Made by a program: the position numbers and the translations under genes. 64,000 nucleotides of DNA from Agelas oroides (Eukaryota > Porifera > Demospongiae > Agelasida > Agelasidae): contig OX422202.1 in NCBI GenBank assembly GCA_949130485.1, positions 5,177,292 to 5,241,291 on the forward strand. Reading direction: 5' to 3'. The notes under the pieces are model-generated. The model saw nothing but the letters and a program-made list of their open reading frames with translations, was not told the origin of the DNA and did no database searches. Of the stretch, positions 22,574-33,649 are shown one piece after another. The stretch's first letter is position 1. Every line of letters starts with the position of its first letter.

Positions 22574-23525
22574 CAATTGGGTGTGCACTGTTTATCATTG
22601 CTTGGGTATGTTCATGCTGCATGATGGAAACGGGGACATAATGCAGAAAGACAAAGATCATCATTCTATCCATCACATTGGACATGATATTTGGAGTGGA
22701 GTGTTTACCTTGGTCTATATCCATGGCCAATTGTACTTGGATTGTACTCTCCTTGTGTGGGAGTTCATAGATGGTTGCATTCATTACTTCAACCAGGGTT
22801 CTTTTAAGAGCAAAATTATCAGAAAGAGGATGCTGAACACATTATGGTTTACTGATTTGGGCTTGTGTATTCTTTTTGTCCTCTATGGACTGGGAGAACC
22901 GTTTGGACTTGCAAATTCAGAAACTGTACAAAGCAGGGTCTGCACCTTGTAGTATTGAGTGCTATGTGGATGGTTGTATTTATACTGTGTCCTTGGTGTG
23001 GGTTGAGCCGACAGATAAAGTACTATGGGTGTGCCACTCAATGTGTGCAGCATGCCTCATCCCCCCTCCTCGTCACTGCTGCTTGGTGTACAGTAATTAG
23101 GAAACCTTTGCTATTGTGCCAAGATTTTATCACACCTACAGATTGATTTGTCATCATGAAAAGCATGTGGCTAGTGCTTGATGGTATCATGACTATAGTT
23201 GGACAACGTTGCTGCAAAGAGAAGGCTTAAACATGAAAATTAAAAATGGCATCTCACCATCGAACATAGGGTTTTTTACACACAGATGCACTTAATTGTC
23301 TGCCTGTAGCTACCCTGGAGGAAGCCTTGATATATTACTATTTGGACAACCATGCAGTAGCCCGGGTCAATGCAGTATTGTGCCCAGTCAATTCAATCCA
23401 CAGTGAACTAAGGTCAGAGTGCACTCAGTGTAGCCACTGTGGCTGTAACGTCAGCCTCAGACAACATAACGCTCCTAGTAGCACCCTTGCCAGGGCCGGC
23501 GGCAATGGTACGGCTGGTGTCAAGT

Positions 23526-23850
23526 GAATATAGGCATCCCCAAAAATACGCATCCCGGATGCCTATTTTCACGTAAAAATAAGCATCCCGATGCCTATAT
23601 TTACGTGAATATAGGCATCCGGGTGCCCATTTTCACAGTAAATATGGGCATCCCGCTGTGAAAATAGGCACCCCATGCAAACATTGAAATTTTGCCCATT
23701 CTAACAATGAGTGTAGGCGTCCCTATGTAAAAGAAGGTATCCCATGCAAATACTGGGATTTTGCCTGTGAGTACAGGTATCCCTATGTAAAAATAAGTAT
23801 CTTATGCATTCAGTAAAACTTTACACGTAAATGTAGGCATCTGGGTACAG
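23526..23850. repeat. Degenerate 'ATAGGCATCC' interspersed repeats
   Basis: About ten imperfect copies of a 25-35 bp phrase built on TATAGGCATCC, AAATAGGCACCC or AAAATAAGCATCC, with A/T spacers and in both orientations near 23575-23640. A related phrase (GGGATGCCCATATTTACGGG) recurs near 24442-24470, so the family brackets about 0.9 kb. It is non-coding. Confidence 0.7.
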
Positions 23851-24901
23851 TCTTGACTTACATGAAAATAAGCTTCCTAACTAATGTATATTCAGTACAC
23901 AAACCGCGCTGCTAGATGACTTCAAAACATCCTGGCATGTGTACAAAAATGAAGTGAAATGTTAGCTGCATGCATGTTGAACAATACCAACTGTATGTCA
24001 GGTACATTAGATCAGAAGGTAGATTGATGCACTTAAAAATACTTGCTATGATTCTCTTCCTTTGCTCTGTGAGCTTATCCTAGTTCCACTACTAGTCTTG
24101 AAACTGATGCAGCCTCTTTGTACTGCTGATTGTGAAAGTAGTTGTAAATGGCAACTGTGAACGAGAATCTTCTATCAGCACCTTGCTCGATGGTCAGAGT
24201 GCAACTTTTACTAATCCCTCGATCTTCAATTTCTAGCACGAACCTTCCATCTGTCTGGGTATATGATCTATACTATCTGAATTGGGCACTTATACTTGTC
24301 CATTCTGCACCTGACATGTCGACTGTATCCGCCTATATCCGCCAGTATCGTACGCACCGTCCATCATCAGCCATTTGCGTGCTAAAGGGGGTTCCTATAA
24401 TCACGACGGGGTCCCTAAAATCATGTAAAAATGGGAACCACGGGATGCCCATATTTACGGGGTGTGTATATTTTCATGACAGGCCGGTGCGGCCATGGCC
24501 GTACCGGTTTTTGAGGGAGATAAATGGCGTCACTTGGATTCTAACTTACGCATGCAATCTGATTGGCTCCTCAAAATTTTGAGAGGTAATGGTCGACGGA
24601 AAATACACGGAAACGCTACCAGGCCCCTTTCCCGATTTTTTGGGCGGGGCCTGGGGACGAGGCTGGGCGTCGTGCGTAGCGGTCATTTCTGGCAGCTCGG
24701 TTCAATCGCTTCTCTACTGGCTCAGATTCGCCTTGTCCGCCTTTGAGAATCCGTCGGGATAAGTTCCTCGTAATTAAATAGGTAGCCCTCCACCACACTC
24801 AGCTCTGTCTGAAACTCTTCCATACTCGGAAAATGACACCTCATCACTGCCCGTCTGTTTTGTAGCGGCCGCATCATCCACGTTCGGTACGGCCGTACGG
24901 G

Positions 24902-24990
24902 AGTCATTCCCGCCAGGGGGGAGTCACTTCCGCCTTAGGCGTCAATGACCGGGGAGTCACTCACGCCGGGGAGTCATTCACGCCTCTGAC
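24902..24990. repeat. Short GGGGAGTCA-x-TC-ACGCC repeats
   Basis: Four diverged copies of about 20 bp each (GAGTCATTCCCGCC, GAGTCACTTCCGCC, GAGTCACTCACGCC, GAGTCATTCACGCC). This is a small local island of GC-rich DNA in otherwise AT-rich sequence. Confidence 0.75.
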
Positions 24991-25236
24991 AACGTGTTCA
25001 GATGAAAGATGAACTTCGGACGGCAACAGCCAAAGTCAGGTATATAGTATAACGCAAAACATGGGAGATGTGCATGTTTCCAGGAGAAGTATTATAAGGT
25101 ATGTATTGCTAGAGCTGCTGTAAATGAAAGTGTATGTGTCATAATACACACTAAGCACATGTAGTTTGCAAGTACAGCGGTTTCTACTTCCATTTAGACC
25201 ATAGCTGAAGTCATTTTGTAATCTAGTCAGTTGCTA

Positions 25237-25352
25237 GTCATGTAACCCACCTAGACACGAGGTATACTTGATGGTTAAAACACTACCTGGTCGGCCTTGC
25301 CAGCTAGTGTTTTAACCATCAAGTGCTTCGTATCTAGGTGGATTATATGACT
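25237..25352. mobile_element. Hairpin MITE, arms of about 49 bp
   Basis: The left arm 25237-25285 (with CTTGATGGTTAAAACACTA) pairs with the right arm 25304-25352 (TAGTGTTTTAACCATCAAG) across an 18-bp loop, with a few mismatches. No coding sequence. Confidence 0.85.
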
Positions 25353-26030
25353 TAGAACACTAGCCACTATTATTAAATTTTTTATTTTCAACTTTCACAT
25401 TTCAAATTTGCTTGTTATAGTCATTTACAACAAAAATGCATATAGTACACATACAAGTTTACTTAGAGTTAATGGTAGCATTTTGGCTGGTGTCTTCTTA
25501 ACATCCTCCTTTTGTGTTGTGCCCGAGTCTTCATATTCCTCCAACGCAGCAATTAGCAGCCTATTGGTAGTTTGGTGCAGCTATAGTAGCACCGAGTCAA
25601 TGGTGGCTTCATTCAAAAACTTCCACACTAAAGGAGGCGGCCGCAGAAACTGGCAGTTGTTCAGCTCTCGCTCACTTCATGTGGACTACTATTGGGTTCA
25701 CCAAAAACTCTCTGCAGACTTCGTGCCCACAGAGCTCACATACATGTAGTATTGAGTCGTAAGACACCAAATACAGCAACAGTTTTACAGTGAGTATCTA
25801 TCGGTTTGACACCACAGCGTTGGGATCTATGGATTTATAAGCCTGTGTGCACTTGGTTTTTATGAGGCTTTGCTTGGGGTTCTAAACCCCCCAGATAAAG
25901 AAGTTTGATGTTTGGATTGACAATTTTTTATTTCCACTTGATCAATTTCTACCTGCATGCTAAGCAGTGGCAAGATTTTGCTTCAGAATCCGTTCTGCAG
26001 CTGCTAGTCCGAGTGACAAAAATTATGAAA

Positions 26031-27650
26031 CAGTACAACACTATGAAAACTAACAGTGCAACACTATGAAAACTAACAGTGCAACACTATGAAAACTAAC
26101 AGTGCAACACTATGAAAACTAACAGTGCAACACTATGAAAACTAACAGTGCAACACTATGAAAACTAACAGTGCAACACTATGAAAACTAACAGTGCAAC
26201 ACTATGAAAACTAACAGTGCAACACTATGAAAACTAACAGTGCAACACTATGAAAACTAACAGTGCAACACTATGAAAACTAACAGTGCAACACTATGAA
26301 AACTAACAGTGCAACACTATGAAAACTAACAGTGCAACACTATGAAAACTAACAGTGCAACACTATGAAAACTAACAGTGCAACACTATGAAAACTAACA
26401 GTGCAACACTATGAAAACTAACAGTGCAACACTATGAAAACTAACAGTGCAACACTATGAAAACTAACAGTGCAACACTATGAAAACTAACAGTGCAACA
26501 CTATGAAAACTAACAGTGCAACACTATGAAAACTAACAGTGCAACACTATGAAAACTAACAGTGCAACACTATGAAAACTAACAGTGCAACACTATGAAA
26601 ACTAACAGTGCAACACTATGAAAACTAACAGTGCAACACTATGAAAACTAACAGTGCAACACTATGAAAACTAACAGTGCAACACTATGAAAACTAACAG
26701 TGCAACACTATGAAAACTAACAGTGCAACACTATGAAAACTAACAGTGCAACACTATGAAAACTAACAGTGCAACACTATGAAAACTAACAGTGCAACAC
26801 TATGAAAACTAACAGTGCAACACTATGAAAACTAACAGTGCAACACTATGAAAACTAACAGTGCAACACTATGAAAACTAACAGTGCAACACTATGAAAA
26901 CTAACAGTGCAACACTATGAAAACTAACAGTGCAACACTATGAAAACTAACAGTGCAACACTATGAAAACTAACAGTGCAACACTATGAAAACTAACAGT
27001 ACAACACTATGAAAACTAACAGTGCAACACTATGAAAACTAACAGTGCAACACTATGAAAACTAACAGTGCAACACTATGAAAACTAACAGTGCAACACT
27101 ATGAAAACTAACAGTGCAACACTATGAAAACTAACAGTGCAACACTATGAAAACTAACAGTGCAACACTATGAAAACTAACAGTGCAACACTATGAAAAC
27201 TAACAGTGCAACACTATGAAAACTAACAGTGCAACACTATGAAAACTAACAGTGCAACACTATGAAAACTAACAGTGCAACACTATGAAAACTAACAGTG
27301 CAACACTATGAAAACTAACAGTGCAACACTATGAAAACTAACAGTGCACCACTATGAAAACTAACAGTGCACCACTATGAAAACTAACAGTGCAACACTA
27401 TGAAAACTAACAGTGCAACACTATGAAAACTAACAGTGCAACACTATGAAAACTAACAGTGCAACACTATGAAAACTAACAGTGCAACACTATGAAAACT
27501 AACAGTGCAACACTATGAAAACTAACAGTGCAACACTATGAAAACTAACAGTGCAACACTATGAAAACTAACAGTGCAACACTATGAAAACTAACAGTGC
27601 AACACTATGAAAACTAACAGTGCAACACTATGAAAACTAACAGTATAACA
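26031..27650. repeat. 23-bp satellite, about 70 units
   Basis: The unit CAACACTATGAAAACTAACAGTG repeats head to tail with almost no variation for 1.6 kb. Variants include CAGTAC at the first unit and near 26998, and CACCACTATG in two adjacent units near 27345 and 27368. The near-identity points to recent expansion or ongoing homogenisation. It is not a CRISPR array: there are no spacers. It carries no coding sense. Confidence 0.98.
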
Positions 27651-28141
27651 GCTCATTGATGATAACCCGCGAATAAGTTCTGCCTCTTCCTGTCTTTCTA
27701 GCTGACGATGTCAGTCAAAAGGTGTGGCCTAGCCTCATTAGCACTTATCATGGAGGGGCCTACCCTCAAATCTCGTTAAGCTTCTTAGCTTCGCGCGGAA
27801 AGCTTGTCATAAGCATATATATATGGTCGCCGCGACGACCGGAGGTTTAATGTGACCATATATATATGGTCGCCGCGTTCAGAGGGTTAAACGCACTTTC
27901 AGTTCTAGTGACAAAGCACAATACTAACAGTTGCTGTAATGCTACCAGAAAAAGTATATTATACAAAACTGAAAGCATAAGCTTCAGAGCTAAGCAAAAG
28001 TGAAAACAATTGTCTTAACACACCAGTAACCTCAGTGACAACTGGGTACCAAAATTAACAAAGTGAACATACTATTAGGTACTATTAATTCACTGCTAGT
28101 ACATCTGTAGAAATAATGCTAGAAACACAGGAGTATAAACT
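27651..28141. other. Intergenic, with a 21-bp direct repeat
   Basis: No gene. The phrase CATATATATATGGTCGCCGCG occurs twice, near 27814 and 27851, in the same orientation, followed by a GAGGGTTAA string that resembles the edge of TTAA-targeting elements. Nothing further is seen. Confidence 0.45.
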
Positions 28142-31100
28142 TCAGAAAGTACTGTGGGTGGGTCCTAACAGGTCTTCAAGCCATGGTTCACGAAGCTGAT
28201 CAAGGTTCACTGATTCTGTGGGATCATTAATACGATTGTTCAGATTATTCACTGCTTGCTTGGTGTTTAGTTTCTTGAGCCCCAGGTTCAGTCTAGGCAC
28301 CTTCTTCCACAACTTGGTGTGCTTCAGTTGTTTCAAAATGTGGTAGGTGAGGATTGCAATGAATGTTACAAGTGCTATGGACACAGAAGTGTACCCAACT
28401 GCAAGCTGATTTCCTTTTGAGAGCTTGACATGGTAGGTTGCAGCAGCAAAAATGGTCAAGTTTAGCATAAATGACCCTTCCAGTGCATCTAGACACCAGT
28501 TCCTGTACAACCCACCGTTGACCCACGACCATAAATGACCCTTCCAGTGCATCTAGACACCAGTTCCTGTACAACCCACCACTGACCCACGACCATAAAT
28601 GACCCTTCCAGTGCATCTAGACACCAGTTCCTGTACAACCCACCACTGACCCACGACCATAAATGACCCTTCCAGTGCATCTAGACACCAGTTCCTGTAC
28701 AACCCACCACTGACCCACGACCATAAATGACCCTTCCAGTGCATCTAGACACCAGTTCCTGTACAACCCACCACTGACCCACGACCATAAATGACCCTTC
28801 CAGTGCATCTAGACACCAGTTCCTGTACAACCCACCACTGACCCACGACCATAAATGACCCTTCCAGTGCATCTAGACACCAGTTCCTGTACAACCCACC
28901 ACTGACCCACGACCATAAATGACCCTTCCAGTGCATCTAGACACCAGTTCCTGTACAACCCACCACTGACCCACGACCATAAATGACCCTTCCAGTGCAT
29001 CTAGACACCAGTTCCTGTACAACCCACCACTGACCCACGACCATAAATGACCCTTCCAGTGCATCTAGACACCAGTTCCTGTACAACCCACCACTGACCC
29101 ATGACCATAAATGAAGGATCCCAGCTCCCACTTGAATTGCTAGCAGGTTAATGCTGGGGTCTTGCTGACGATTGAAAGCAAATGATAGAAGAAGAGCAAA
29201 GCGAAGCACAAGCAGCAGTCCAGGCCAGTAGCGATGTTTTGCTTTGTAGGGAGCATGGTATGAATCCATAAAAGGTTTCAGCCTGGCACTGTTGGCCCAT
29301 GCGAAGGGCTTCAGGTGTGATATGGCCTGCAACCACTGACCAAAGAGGAGCAAGAGAGTGTAAGGAAGAAAGAGAAAGAGAAAGACAAGCCCTGCTACTA
29401 TGAAGAGGGGAATGTGTTTGCCAACAAGATAGTCAACATTTGCATCATATAGCCACACCCTTCTGATGTAATGGTCTTGTGGATATTTAAGGTTGGTAAA
29501 AGAAACAACAGCAATTAATGTGCGGAGTATCTTTGTGTATGAGAGGAGAATGAGTGTTGCCAACACAGAAACTGGGTTTTTGCCAAGCAGGTTTGCAAAC
29601 TTCTGTGATAAATTGCTAATGAGAACCATTAATCCTACTAGCACCCAAATGTACACTGGGAATACAAACTGCAGCCATGTATTGCCATAAGCATCCAGTC
29701 CATGGTAGAAACAAGTTTCAATACCAAAGTCAAGGTTGATCCATGCAATGAAGACTGATAAAACATCAGTAGATTCCTCTGGTAGAAAGATGGTACGATT
29801 GACTCCAACAATATTGGCATAGAACACCAGGCCACTAAGTGTTCCTGTTGCCACCGTCAGTTTACAGAAAAGGAGCAAAAAGACCAGCGCTATTCCTATC
29901 AGTGCAAAGAGAATGAGCAATTCACGATGATGATTGGTGCACAGCTTGCAATGAGAAGTGCCCAGTATGAGACTATAATTAACCTTGCAAGCTCCACACA
30001 GAAGACCTGCCCTATTGTATGCACACTGAATGTCAGTATTGCTAAGGGAAAAGTTCACAGAATGAGAGACGCAGTTGTCAAACGGGCATTGTGGATGGAC
30101 AGTTAGTCCAGATTGGTTATCATAACCAACCCAAAAGTTGTCACCAGAGCTGCGTGTTATTTTCCCAGATCCATTTGTTATATTACAGTGGTTTGTATAT
30201 TGTTGAAGTGCCTGATCACAGACACATGACAGTGAGCTGTTTTGTAGGTTAAATCCAGGTGGGCAGCTCTGACTTATATTCAGTTGAAGGAAAAGTTTAT
30301 CACTGACTGTTGAACATGGACCATCTGCATACAACTCTAGGGACGCATCCTGCTGTGAGAACACAGTGTAATTGAATGGAGTGCATGCTTTAGTTGTCTG
30401 CTGTATGTATTGAGAGCTTTCAAGCCTGCCTCTGTCTATATGACTTCTGACTGCTGAAGGAACTATTCCATTTCTCTGTCCAACAGCAACCACAGAAACT
30501 TGAAATGTTTCACCAGGATATACTGATAGTGTCTTCTTTGACTTGTTACAGTTTGGAAGGTTGTTTTCACATGGGCATATGCGAAATGGGTCAGAAGAAA
30601 TGTTTGAGGCTGTGTTGTTACTTTTGTAGTGAACTAACTTATCAAACACTTTGCCAGAGTTATATGAGTCCAAATTAGTTAGTTTGCAATTGTCTATTGC
30701 ATCACCATATAACACACTTCCTGCAGCATCTGCAGAGTTGTTCTTAAAAGCAAGTTTGACATCAAGGCCACTGGATAGATTCTGGCCAGGGAGTTGAAAG
30801 AAACACTCTTCTCTTGGTATAAATGTGGCAGTCCGAGTTATTTTGCAGTAAACAAAGGGGTTAGCAGTAAGGACATAGATGGCTCCTCCTAAATTTGCAT
30901 GATTGTTCTCCCAACACATAGTTGTGCCAGGCCAAATGGAGAGAGTTGAACTAATAGTCAGATACAAGGCACCTCCTCGGCTATCTCTTGCATTGTGTCC
31001 ATTGTTAGTAAAGTTTATGTTTCCATCGAATATGAGTGTGCTGTTAAGATTGGCAGCAATGGCTCCACCTTGGATTGCCAAGTTGCTGCTGAAGCTGCTA

Positions 31101-32658
31101 GTACCAGTGAAACTCAATGAGATGTTGGCTACTGCATAAAACACACCACCCATTACTATTTACCAAGTTGTTGAAGAAGCTGTTGTTTCCAGTGAAAACA
31201 AATACAGCATTGTCTGCTGTGGCAATTGCACCTCCCTCAAAATGTGCTGAGTTATGACTAAAATTATTAGCACCGATGAATCTCAAGGATGTGCTCTTTA
31301 ATGCAACGATTGCTCCACCTCCATTACTGCTTGCTGAGTTCCTGATGAAGGTGTTGATTCCATTGAAGGTAAGCAAAGTGTTGTTTTCGGTGTAGATTGC
31401 ACCTCCATTACTGCTTGCTGAGTTCCTGATGAAAGTGTTGATTCCACTGAAGGTAAGTACTAAAACACTGTCAACTCTGTTGATTGCACCACAAGATCCT
31501 GCTGAACTAAAGTTACTAGCACCAGTAAACTTTAACGATGTGTTGATTTCTGCACAGATTGAACCACCATATTCTGCTAAATTTTTTGCGAAAGTTAGTT
31601 CTTTTGAAGGTAAGTACAAGACTCCATGATGCAAGGACGGCACCGCCACTGTATGCAGAGTTACGACTAAAGTTACTAGTACCATTGAAACTCAACAAGC
31701 TGCTGCCTAATGCTTGAATTGCACCACCATAAGTGGTTGCTGAATTGTTGACAAAATTGTTGTTTCCATTGAAGGTAAGTATAACATTGTTATACGTAAA
31801 ACATGCACCACCGACATATGCTGAGTTATGACTAAAGTTACTAGTACCACTAAAACTCAATGACATGTTATTTTCTGCATGGATTGCACCACCACTACCT
31901 TTGTCAGCTGAGTTACCAATAAAGTTGGTGGTTCCATTAAAGTGTAGTGAGCTTGCTGATGCCCAGATTGCTCCAGCACTATAGAAGGGGTAAGAGGCTG
32001 TTTGAGTATTATTGAGAAAGGAAGTGCTCCCAATGAAAGTCAGGGTGCTGTTGAGAGCAATAATACCACATCCTAATTCGTGCATCTCACTGAATGACTG
32101 ACATGCACATCGGTTATATATAAACGTGTTCTCTACTAGCGTGATGTCAGTATCACGTACAGCAAGTGCAGTGCCAGTGTTGTTATGGAAGGAACAGTTA
32201 ACTAGTTTAGCGTGCTGTAAAGATTGCAAGTACAGGGCAGAGCTACTTGCTGGATGATCTCCGAAACTCCAAAACCTGTAGTAAGAGGTAAATTCTAAAG
32301 AATAAATGTTGAAGTCCACCATATTTGTGAAGCTGAAGTCAACTGACCCATTGCGAATAACTGTCGCTGTTCCTGAAGAGGACCCCCCAAGCATGGTCAA
32401 CCTGTCTACATTGGAAACTTTTATATTCCTATCAAGAACATGGTCACCTGGCAGGAACACCATAGTGGTGTTGGAAGTAAAATACAACTCAGCTTCTTGT
32501 GCATACTCGGAGAGTGTGGCACAGTGGGTTGAACTGTGAGGGCAGAATGCCATTGAGCATGAGGTGGCAGTGGGTGTGACACAGTACACATTCTCGGCAG
32601 AGCAGTAGGAGAGGGTGTTGATGAACAACACCGCCACAAGAACAGTGAATGATGCCAT
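28142..32658 (-). pseudogene. Third Pmp-repeat multipass gene, disrupted
   Basis: A homologue of the 6533-11398 gene in three frames. The first (32658 to about 31592) has a signal peptide (FTVLVAVLFINTLSYCSA) and beta-helix repeats. The second (to about 31150) continues the repeats. The third (to 28937) holds the last repeats, the cysteine stem (CPFDNC, GLLCGAC) and most membrane spans (WLQFVFPVYIWVL, LLSYTKILRTLIAVVSF). The final span and tail (LSKGNQLAVGYTSVSIALVTF) lie at 28142-28465, beyond a 64-bp repeat array. Both frameshifts fit a single extra base in a short homopolymer: an A run at 31591-31593 and a C run at 31149-31151. They may be assembly errors. The repeat array adds a multiple of three bases but introduces stops. 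Either a recent pseudogene or a gene damaged in assembly. Confidence 0.85.
28466..29105. repeat. 64-bp tandem repeat inside the broken Pmp gene, ten units
   Basis: Ten units of 64 bp beginning CATAAATGACCCTTCCAG, nearly identical. One unit is the ancestral coding sequence for WSWVSGGLYRNWCLDALEG, since homologues have a single equivalent stretch; nine are extra. A unit of 64 shifts the frame by one, so every third copy brings a stop (…GTGV*). Nine extra units equal 576 bp, so the frame is recovered on the far side. A nine-base direct repeat (CATAAATGA) borders the array and suggests slippage or unequal exchange. Confidence 0.97.
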
Positions 32659-33649
32659 GAAGTGACTGCAAAAAAAAGGAGGTTTTTAATACTTTATGGT
32701 CTGACATTTTTGAGTAGCTATCTATTTTAAGAAGTCACTGTATTATAGTCTTGTATTACGGGGGACAACAGCAGGGATGGAGGCCTGGGTTTTAGACATA
32801 AGACTTGGCACACAATCACTATGTACCTCAAGCAGTTTACCAGGAGGTTCATGCACCTTTAAATGTTACTGTTATATCTCAGGTGCACAGTCGAGTTACC
32901 TTTGCTTGATGAATGATGGCCTGCACTGTCATTTGCAAAACAGAAAGTATACTCAACAATGTTCTTTACCAGGTTCTTGGAATAAGAACTGAGTCGACAA
33001 TCTGTTGGCAGGATATAGCAAACAATATTGTTCTGACCTGAAGTGATCTCTTTCACTTTTGTGTACGTATGTACTAAGAATTGTTTTTCTGTTCTGATTC
33101 TAGGTTATGGTATTGATAATCCCATCAACAGTTTTGCTTAAATCCATGCTTGTATGATCACGCACACATATGCTTATTAACGAAAGCCTGTGTTGCATAA
33201 CAATACGATTCATCTAGCAAAACCGAAAGTATAAACAGAAGTATTCTACAACTGTTTTGACAAACTTCGCCAAATTTTTATCACTGTATGTACACAGATT
33301 AAGTAGCTAAAGTCATATTGAATATGCCCTGCATGCATCAGCCTGCAAGGAGTTAATAGCAATCTGGAGAGTGTAAAGAGCTGGAAACTAGTGAATAGGT
33401 AATCCTCTCAGCAAATACAAACCAGTGCAGTACCAGTGTTTATTGAATGTTGCTTGGCAACAAAACTTAAACAACACAAAGCTGAAAAGTGAGGTATGGT
33501 GTAGACTAGTGGATTGCTGGGGTACAATCCAACAAATAGGTTTGAGCTCATGCTATACTTTACCTGTATGTGGAATGCTGTGCAGACATTGCTTGAACAA
33601 TACACCCTCAGTTGGCAATTCATACATTTAGGGACATCTATTTGAGGCT
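32659..33649. other. 5' flank of the broken Pmp gene
   Basis: No gene or clear repeat recognised between the start codon at 32658 and duplicated block C. Confidence 0.4.

Larger units (their letters stand above)
20648..26030. other. Repeat-rich gene-free region
   Basis: No convincing gene in 5.4 kb. It contains foldback elements, a 45-bp tandem duplication, degenerate 'AGGCATCC' repeats, a GGGGAGTCA repeat and a hairpin MITE, listed separately. Open frames at 22377-22952 and 25408-25749 match nothing recognised and lack codon or domain support. Confidence 0.5.

Noticed and set aside
22377..22952. 191-aa plus-strand frame
   Set aside because: It includes a 45-bp tandem duplication and ends among other open frames; no domain, signal peptide or splice context recognised.
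22865..23527. Short Cys-rich frames around ECYVDGCIYTVSLVW
   Set aside because: Could be a decayed domain but no family is recognised and neighbouring stops prevent a gene model.
25408..25749. 113-aa plus-strand frame, and a minus-strand CELCGHEVCREF peptide
   Set aside because: Neither strand gives a recognised domain; the minus-strand peptide is interrupted by stops.
26031..27650. CRISPR-like appearance of the regular 23-bp array
   Set aside because: Units are directly adjacent with no spacers, in an animal genome; it is a satellite.
28489..29064. Series of identical 63-aa frames
   Set aside because: Produced by the 64-bp tandem repeat cycling through frames in the broken Pmp gene.
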